Assembly (NCBI GenBank): GCA_034508935.3
Contig: CM067444.1
Span: 82,114,743 to 82,178,742, forward strand
Reading direction: 5' to 3'
Length of the DNA: 64,000 nucleotides
Origin: Berghia stephanieae
Lineage: Eukaryota; Mollusca; Gastropoda; Nudibranchia; Aeolidiidae
The notes beneath the pieces were generated by a model. It saw only the letters and a program-made list of their open reading frames with translations, searched no databases and was not told the DNA's origin. How positions within the stretch are numbered: position 1 is the first letter of the stretch; each line of letters opens with the position of its first letter. This document shows positions 56,681-64,000 of this stretch, piece after piece. Both the position numbers and the translations under genes were made by a program.

Positions 56681-56943
56681 CTTAACGACGTGGCCTAACT
56701 GGTGCATACAATTAATGGTATTATGTACAAGAGCCAAAACTACATTAAACTATTTTCTATTGAGTCAACTTTTATTTCAATGGAATTTGAATACAGATAA
56801 GATTATTTACTCAATGACCCCCTCTCTGTCTTCCCGAAGCGTTGACGAGCGAGTTGATGTTTGTCTTATGCTATATACAAATTTATGAACTCGGATATCA
56901 TTTCTATTTGTCAGATGAAAATATAACACCGATAATCAATGGG

Positions 56944-57900
56944 TTAGTTATCTATTATACATTCTGCAAATATTTGGATCCTAAGAGTTTGACAAGAATT
57001 TAGCGTTGTTATTGTACAAGAACAATTTGCCCCCTTTGTCCAAGCGGTATAATTCCGACTTGATATATATTTTTCTACTCGGAGGAATGTATCACTTATT
57101 GTTATTCGTTCAGTCTCCAAATTTCTGCTGCATACAGGAGAATAGAGCGGGAGTTGGTCGTTGGTATGCAAGAATGTTGATTTCTTGAGCCCATTAAAAG
57201 TGCAAGTTGCAAGTCCAATTCTTATACTAACTTCCTTTTCAGTGTTGCTATCTGCCGAGATGTAAATGCCCAGGTATTTGAAGTGCATCCTCTTCCATGT
57301 CTGAAACTTGCCTGTTCCTCCCTGGGAGTTCTATGAATGCCGATTTTCAGACGTTGTTAAAGGACTCTGCAAAATATCTTTCCAGTGACAGAGAGTTAAT
57401 TGATCCCTTTCCAAATTCCACATTCCGAAAGGTCACCTTTCTTGGGTAGTTTCACAATGACACCCTTCTTCCATGCATCAGGAACTCTCTTTTCTTCCCA
57501 TACTTTATTAACAATTTTTCAATGACTTTGGCATTCGTTCTTGGATATGCCTCCAGCATATCTCCAGTACTTCTGTCTTCGCCGGGGACCTGTTCCATTT
57601 TGTCTGTTTTAAGGCTGTCTCTATTTCTTGGCAAGTGATGCGGATATGTTTCGTATCAATGGAAAATCACATGTCTTCTATTATTGCCTCCTCCCCTGGA
57701 TCGGGTCTCTTCTGTATATTCTGGAAGTGCTCCGCCCATCTATTCAGCTAATCTTCTGTATATGTGAGTATTTTCCCAGTTTTGTACTTCACACTCGTCG
57801 TTTTTGTGCTAAATCCTCCAGTGAGTGTTTTTGTTATTTTATACATATTGCGAGTGTCTTCTTTTCGTGTCATGAGTTGTCCTTCGAGTTAAATATTGTC
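56944..57900 (-). mobile_element. RTE-like LINE reverse transcriptase fragment, internally deleted
   Basis: Minus strand: LKTDKMEQVPGEDRSTGDML, then AKVIEKLLIK and a GVIVKLPKKGDLSECG-type segment (fingers of the RT, 57640-57420), then FKYLGIYISADSNTEKEVSI (after the YADD box in intact elements, 57290-57230). The palm with YADD is missing between them. Several frame breaks. Confidence 0.65.
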
Positions 57901-57909
57901 GTTGATTTG

Positions 57910-57972
57910 CGCCCCCTTGTAAAGCTCCCTCAGCACATTTAGTGGAAATAATGCTATAAAGGAGCTCCATAG
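57910..57972 (+). mobile_element. SINE family C, 3' end only
   Basis: CCTTGTAAAGCTCCCTCAGC and ACATTTAGTGGAAATAATGC match the SINE C terminus. Confidence 0.5.
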
Positions 57973-58399
57973 ACGTTGTTTTCAAACATTTTCTTGTTTC
58001 GTCTCTGCGTCAATCGGCCTAATTAGATCTTGTTTTGAATTGCTGTGGATTTACGCAGGGTGTAGTGATATCATGTTGATGAATATTACGTGGTTTGCCC
58101 CTGTTACGCATTTCTCATGTCAGGTCGACCGTGTTCATAAATTCCGAAATCCCCACAGTCAGAGAGTCAATATTCCATGAGTGTGATTGATTAACCCATT
58201 AAAGGCAAGGCTGAATTTCATTAAAATTCCAAATTCTCATGAATCATCTCAAAACTGTATTATTTCGAGATTACTAGATACTAAAAGTGAATTTTAAATT
58301 AAAATGAACAGAAATGCGACATTTTAGTTCTTGTTTCTTTAAGATGTTAAATGTTCATTTTCCTTAGTCGAGATTTTTTCCTGTTCCCCCAGTCCACCA

Positions 58400-58572
58400 A
58401 GCAGTGATTGGGAACCTGGGCACCCATTTTACACCTAATAACGGTTAGAAGATGTGAGTAAAGAGCATTTTCCAAGGACTCAAATATGAGTCGTACAAAG
58501 CGAGGCTCGAGCCAGGGGCCTAACAAACATTAGGCGAGTGTCATGCCACAAGACCTCAAGCCGCATAAAAGC
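58400..58572 (-). mobile_element. SINE family C, 5' part
   Basis: Minus strand has CTTGTGGCATGACACTCGCC (A box area), GGCTCGAGCCTCGC (B box area) and the CCTTGGAAAATGCTCTTTAC body. Confidence 0.65.
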
Positions 58573-58960
58573 CAAAACACCTCTTTGTTACTGCTATCTT
58601 GGTGAAAGTTAGTGTGAGATCAAACTCCGCCTTTAAATGGTTAAGAAAACCCTGTAAATCGAAGCCTTCCGTACAAGTGTACTTTTGGGATTACAATACA
58701 TTTGTAGCAACATTCCAGAGTTGTAAAGGTCCTTATATCAATGTCAATCAAAGTCATTTCATGCAAGAAATTCAGAATTTCTCGTTATTAACTGTGAATA
58801 ATATAAAGAAATAACAAATACTGGCATTTCAATAAATACCCCATGCGAGATGCGTTTCACATTGCTTAATTTATTCCCCAAGCAGGCCATATTGGAAAAA
58901 ATTCCATTTCATAGAGTACAAGTCGCCTTTTAGGCGTCCTTTTTGTGCTAACGCTCTTAA
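58573..58960 (+). other. Non-coding stretch
   Basis: Nothing recognised. Confidence 0.45.
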
Positions 58961-58964
58961 AATA

Positions 58965-59235
58965 TCCGTCACACTATACGGTACATGTTAAGCAGAAGGT
59001 TCAGGGTTTGAGTCCCACACGGAGAGGCACATTGTTGAGTCCTTGGAAAATGTTCGTTGCTCACTCTTTTCTTGCCGTACTCATAATTAAAATTAGTACC
59101 CCGCAGTTAACAACGTTCTCTCTAAAGGAAAGAACTATATTATCGCCTAACAGGCGTCATGTCTCGTCCTACATAACTGATGTTGTTGGCCAGGGATCCA
59201 TTGTGTAAAGCACGGTGGGTAGATTTTGCGCTAAA
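58965..59235 (+). mobile_element. SINE family C, diverged full copy
   Basis: B box CAGGGTTTGAGTCCC, body GTTGAGTCCTTGGAAAATG and TATCGCCTAACAGGCGTCAT, 3' GTTGGCCAGGGATCCATTG. Confidence 0.75.
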
Positions 59236-60300
59236 TTCTCAACTGCCCAAGAGTGGGGAGATGTACATAAATTGTTTCACACGATGGGCACGTAAACATT
59301 TGTTTACCACTTATGAATGAGTAGTGGTTTTCAATATATCGCATTGCATTATTCTGTACTTGAAAACAATTGGCCATTTGGTTTTTATAATGTTGATTCG
59401 AGCTTGAACAACCAAATCCAGTCTTGGTTTTATTGCATTTTAAAAATTGATTTTGGACAGCTTGATGTGTTATTATCAAAGTGATACACTTGAAAGCAGG
59501 CAATGGTGTAAGATACAAGAAATTGAAAAGGTTTGTTTATATGAAATGGTGGTATAAGACAAAGCAGAAAAGAAAATACAAGATAAAAAATCATCCCTCC
59601 CTTCTCCAGATATCAGCTGTGATTCACAGAGTTTGATATACTATTTTGTTCAAGATTTTTGCAACTAATTGATGTCAAAGAGAATGGTCTGTAGTTTTAA
59701 GCTTTTGATCTTTCCTCATGTTTAGACTTTAAAAAACCTAATAATAACAATAATATATGGTTTTTAGAAATCGCAATACCCCGCATATCAACAAGCTAAA
59801 AGCTCAAAATCTGTTTTCGTGTTATAATCCTTTAAATAGTGATTCTTTAAAAACTATTGAGTAAATTTCAAGTATTGAAATTATTATTTGAAATCATGAA
59901 ATTATATCTGGATTTTAGTTTCGGCGAAGAAAATTTTACTTCTTTAGAATAATAAGAACCCAAACTTGTCACAACGTCTGTCCTGACTCTTATGCTGTTT
60001 TCAAGCCACATAATCTATATTACACTCTAATCGAGTCGAAAATCGCATTTATTGAACTCAGAGCGGATTGGACGTGAACATAATATACATAAATACGAGT
60101 GACAGATCGTACTTTAATTCCTTATAGAAGGAACGAAGTGATATAACTCAGCTCCTTTTATTGTTTTTAGACAATCTGTTAGTGATACGTATCAATCAGA
60201 CTATAAAAGTTTAAGGTTTTGTGTATTGGTATGTTTTGAGTATTTTGCCTAAACGTTCAGCATCAATACTGCTGAATTTCCACATTACTACGTAGAAGAA
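59236..60300 (+). other. Mostly unassigned; small minus-strand LINE RT trace at 59600-59710
   Basis: On the minus strand around 59600-59710 a segment resembling YRPISL-x-S-x-x-CK-x-LE can be read with frame breaks. A SINE D-like AGACAAAGCAGAAAAGAAAA fragment lies at 59558-59590. Otherwise nothing recognised. Confidence 0.35.
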
Positions 60301-60302
60301 TT

Positions 60303-60532
60303 GGGAGTTCCGATGACTCAGTTGGCAGAACACTCGCTTTATAAGCAAAGAGAATGGGATCTATCCCGGGTGAAGTCTGACTCCCTTGTCCACCCAGCAA
60401 TGATTGGGTATCTGGGTATGTTAGATCTGGCGGAAAGTACATAAAGCAAGCAAATGCTGTTGTCTGTTTTACGCTATAAAAACCGGGATAAATTCCGGTT
60501 CAATGGGCCTAATGGCTTTGAAGGACTACTAG
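60303..60532 (+). mobile_element. SINE family A, full copy
   Basis: Head GTTCCGATGACTCAGTTGGC, B box GGGATCTATCCCGG, body with CCACCCAGCAATGATTGGGT, 3' end CCGGGATAAATTCCGGTTCA. Confidence 0.8.
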
Positions 60533-60694
60533 GTAAAGGAATTGGTGAAGGATAGACTGGTATTGAAGTATAGAACTTATTTGAAATGAAACACTCAATT
60601 CTTTTTATACCTCACGATGTTGCTGTAACACAACAAAACGATAAAATATAAAAAGGAAATAAAAAGAACAAAATAGACCCCCAACCCCTCAACC

Positions 60695-60900
60695 GACAAA
60701 AAAAAACAAAAAAAAAAAAAACAAAAAAAAAAACAACCCCCCAAAAAAACCCCAAACAAAACAAAACAAAAAACAAAACAAAACAAAACGAGACAAACAA
60801 ACAAAATAAAACACCAAAAAATAAATAAAAACAAAACGACACCCCCCAAATCCCCCTCACCCCAAAACCAATCAAACATAAACAAAAACAAATACAAAAG
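60695..60900 (+). repeat. A/C-rich low-complexity tract
   Basis: A runs with C interruptions, same strand asymmetry as the other tracts. Confidence 0.85.
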
Positions 60901-60904
60901 AAAC

Positions 60905-61855
60905 AGTCCACTAGTAACTAGCCAAAATTTGAATCCGTGACCTGTAGACCGATGTTATAGGCTCTCTGACAATCCAGTGGCGGATGGGTATCTTAATCTA
61001 CCCAGGGTAACGATGAATATAATTTGCGAATGACAAGTTCCCACTGAAAAGATCATTTTTAGGGTACAAGAATGAAATAAATTCATGTACTATGGGCCTC
61101 AACACAAAAAGATTAAGTATAACCAAGATAAAAATAAACAACAAAAAAATTTCCTGTCTAATCACAATCAGATAAACTTTAAAAATCCACCCATAAAAAA
61201 CAAGTTTCACTTTCTACTGGATTGGCTATTCCACTTATGAAAATAACAGAAAGATAACGGAATAATTAACAGTGCTGTCAAAGTTACGAAATCTTCTCAA
61301 GGACATATTAATAATAACAAAAGTAACTCATTGCCTGTAGATCGTTCTTGATAATAAACCATAATTATACAATAGCCCAACGATTATCCAATCTGCATAA
61401 TAATATATTTTCTGCACACGAGGAAATCCAATGAAGTAACACATTATACCTACCGATAGACTTTACCTAAAATCCTGACAGTTTTAGGCCATTCTTCACT
61501 CTTGCCTCGGGTAATCTTAAAACATTGACCTCAAATCGCTGTTAGGCAGCACTGGCTAATTCCACTTCATTTTACTCAACATGGCGCTAATCGGATTAAA
61601 AGATTATAAGAATTAGATATGACTTGTTAGAGATTTACCACCAATCTATCGGGTTCTCTGCGGACGCCTTCGAATGCCTGCACTCATAAGTGGTTGTCTG
61701 AGAATGAGAGGGAATAACTCATGGAGACGAAATAATCTCTGTTAATCTCACGAAGTCAACTAAGTTGCTAAAAACAGAGTTTCCAGATCTATTACCCCCC
61801 CCCCCCCATCCACACCGTCAAATAGTTATTCAATATTCCAAAATGGCGTGAACCT
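60905..61855 (+). other. Non-coding stretch, 14-C run near 61795
   Basis: A tRNA-like B-box region may lie at ~60930 on the minus strand; otherwise nothing recognised. Confidence 0.35.
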
Positions 61856-62090
<235 letters not shown>

Positions 62091-62164
62091 AATAATTTCA
62101 ACACTGTAAAATAGTTAAAACTGTCACTATAAATTGAAACGAATATTTGTGAACGAATATAATT

Positions 62165-62315
62165 TCAGGTCTGATAACAGCGCAATTATGGGCTTGATTT
62201 AACATTGTTGTTATGGAATATATGTTTTAGCTTTGGGTTGGGAGAATGTCCATTACAACAATGAGTCCATAACGAATAGGGCGATCAAGTTATAACCTAC
62301 ACGTCGATGTGAACA
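62165..62315 (+). mobile_element. MITE family E copy
   Basis: CAGGTCTGATAACAGCGCAA on the left; inner arms ACATTGTTGTTATGGA and TCCATTACAACAATGAG; the right outer arm is decayed. Confidence 0.65.
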
Positions 62316-62319
62316 AGTG

Positions 62320-63295
62320 CCAGATTATTTACGAATCTCTTTTCTGCTATAATGTACATTAAAGTAGAGGTAAATCTTTATTATCTTGTCCCACTCACTG
62401 TCACGAGTGAGTGTCTTGATCTTAAAAGTTTCAGATTGACTTGTCTATTTAGAGGTAAAAATGGCAACGCATGTGTTAAAGTGAACATTTATTGATTTAA
62501 AAAGTCATAGAAAGTAATAAGAAAGAATGCAAAAATTCATAATTCTGTAGTTCCATTTTCCCCACGATTAACAGCTTTAAAAGAGCGAAAAAACAAATTG
62601 CCATTTGGCATTTAAAACGCGAAATTGACAAGCTTAGTCATAATATAAGTGTGCATGGAAAAATGTAGAAATTATGTCACTGGAACAGCAATATACAGAA
62701 AAATATCAACCTCGAAATAAAAGATATATCTAGGTACTATGCATATACGATTCCCACTTTTGTTTTGAAGAGACTCGTTTAAAGCATATTGTATTCAATT
62801 TTAATTAGCTCAGCAAATGATTTTCAACTTTTTTTTTAATACAAAAAGTTAGGAGTATAAAGGGTGGTTCAATCAAATGCGAATTTTATATTATGACCAG
62901 CTACTCACGTCATTATCTATAAGGCAAAAGCAAAATATTGTACGTAACAAAACAAACAAATAATAATTATAGTTTTACAAATAATGTTTTTTTTTGTTTT
63001 ATAATTCAACTATTCTTTTATTAATTTTATGACTATTCCATACTTGCTAGTTTACGTAGATTGGCGGGTAATTATTGTGCATTGCATGATATTGGAGACG
63101 GGCTCTGACAACCTTCAAGTGTTGAAAGAATGATATGTCTTTGAAAGCTCACAAAACTAATAAGGATTTTCCCTTGTCTCACGACGCCACACATTTTAAT
63201 GTTCCGATCATCAAGATGCTTTCGGAAAAGTAATCAATCTAAAGTTATGTTCTCGCGGTATGCCACTTGATTACTGACATATAAGTCGCTATTTT
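62320..63295 (+). other. Non-coding stretch
   Basis: Nothing recognised. Confidence 0.45.
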
Positions 63296-63560
63296 GATGT
63301 CCATGGGGGCGGCACAAAATTGAGTCATTAGAAGAGGTTTGTTACCCACATTATCTCACCATACTGAATCATTAGAAGAGGTTTGTTACCCACATTATCT
63401 CACCATACTGAATCATTAGAAGAGGTTTGTTACCCACATTATCTCGCCCTTAACATCGTTGTTTCTGGGGGGGGGGGGGGGATACTATTGGGTCTCCATT
63501 GCATTGTGCATTGAGAACATAAGAATATATTGTGCTATATAAAAGCTCGGGTTTTTAACA
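63296..63560 (+). mobile_element. SINE family C, decayed, with internal 44-bp tandem triplication
   Basis: The body element GTTACCCACATTATCTCACC occurs three times at 44-bp spacing (units start 63321, 63365, 63409, the last incomplete). This is followed by a G run and the SINE end TATTGTGCTATATAAAAGCT. Confidence 0.7.
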
Positions 63561-64000
63561 TTGCCCCCATGAAAAAAAAACGATAAAAAAATCACGCCTT
63601 TACTTAATGACCTTATGTACTTTTATACTTTTTATAATCTAATTGATCACTTATTGTCATTTCAATCCAGATTCAATTGGACGAACACATTACACGAACC
63701 GAATACGAGCTCAAACAGTGAAGGCGGATTGACCAATTAATGTAACAATCAAAACGCGTAGAATGGCTCGCGTCCAGCACGATAACAAAACGAATTTCAC
63801 GGTTGATTACAATCGGCACGACGTGTGAACGGAAGAAGACGAGGTGCAATCCTAAAGAATTGGAGTGCCATTTATACGGCATTAGCAGGCGTAGGGTTAA
63901 CTGATAAATCCAAGTAACGATAACACCAAGTTTGATTTGATTCTCAAAGTCCTCACAACCCTGAAACCCAGGATACGAAGCGATACATTTTAAATAGAGG
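63561..64000 (+). other. Non-coding stretch to window end
   Basis: Nothing recognised. A 69-codon minus-strand frame at 63673-63882 shows no motif. Confidence 0.45.

Noticed and set aside
59231-59518. 95-codon minus-strand frame with several cysteines
   Set aside because: No splice-consistent borders, recognised domain or regular cysteine spacing.

Overview
This window is A+T-rich, repeat-dominated eukaryotic genomic DNA. Intron-split coding exons with GT/AG borders, several tRNA-derived SINE families, non-LTR retrotransposons (LINEs) with (ATT)n, (TTC)n or (ATG)n tails, TIR MITEs, a Mutator-like transposase and very long trinucleotide microsatellites all point to an animal. The mix fits a marine invertebrate (echinoderm, hemichordate or mollusc grade), but no marker in the window fixes the species.

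Layout. 1-6.5 kb: a direct duplication of a Mutator-like transposase gene and its 3' flank. The copies differ mainly in homopolymer length, so part of the duplication may be an assembly artefact. 7.4-15.4 kb: about nine copies of one ~530-bp retroposon (called family B here), all on the + strand, several nested in each other with perfect 10-13 bp target-site duplications (TSDs). 16.8-23.4 kb: a repeat complex holding a 0.93-kb ATA microsatellite bracketed by a perfect 32-bp inverted repeat, a 35-bp hairpin tandem array, and a ~2.5-kb minisatellite (~164-bp unit) with a palindromic core. 24-30 kb: SINEs and MITEs. 30.6-46.6 kb: a split host gene on the + strand that I read as a pleiotrophin/midkine (heparin-binding growth factor) family member. 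It has a signal-peptide first exon, two phase-1/phase-1 exons each encoding one four-cysteine domain, and a short terminal exon with stop and polyA signal. Its introns hold two LINEs with broken reading frames, a psq-type helix-turn-helix exon, an RPL12 retro-pseudogene, MITEs and microsatellites. 46.6-64 kb: mostly non-coding, with a Tc1-like fossil, a MITE split by a LINE, a MITE split by a SINE, minus-strand LINE fragments, SINE copies and strand-asymmetric A/C tracts.

The midkine-like gene is the only host gene supported by several exons. Almost everything else is mobile DNA. I saw no CRISPR array, rRNA, convincing functional tRNA gene, LTR retrovirus or Polinton. All exon, frame, TIR and TSD statements come from reading the sequence by eye; family assignments rest on remembered family motifs, not on searches.
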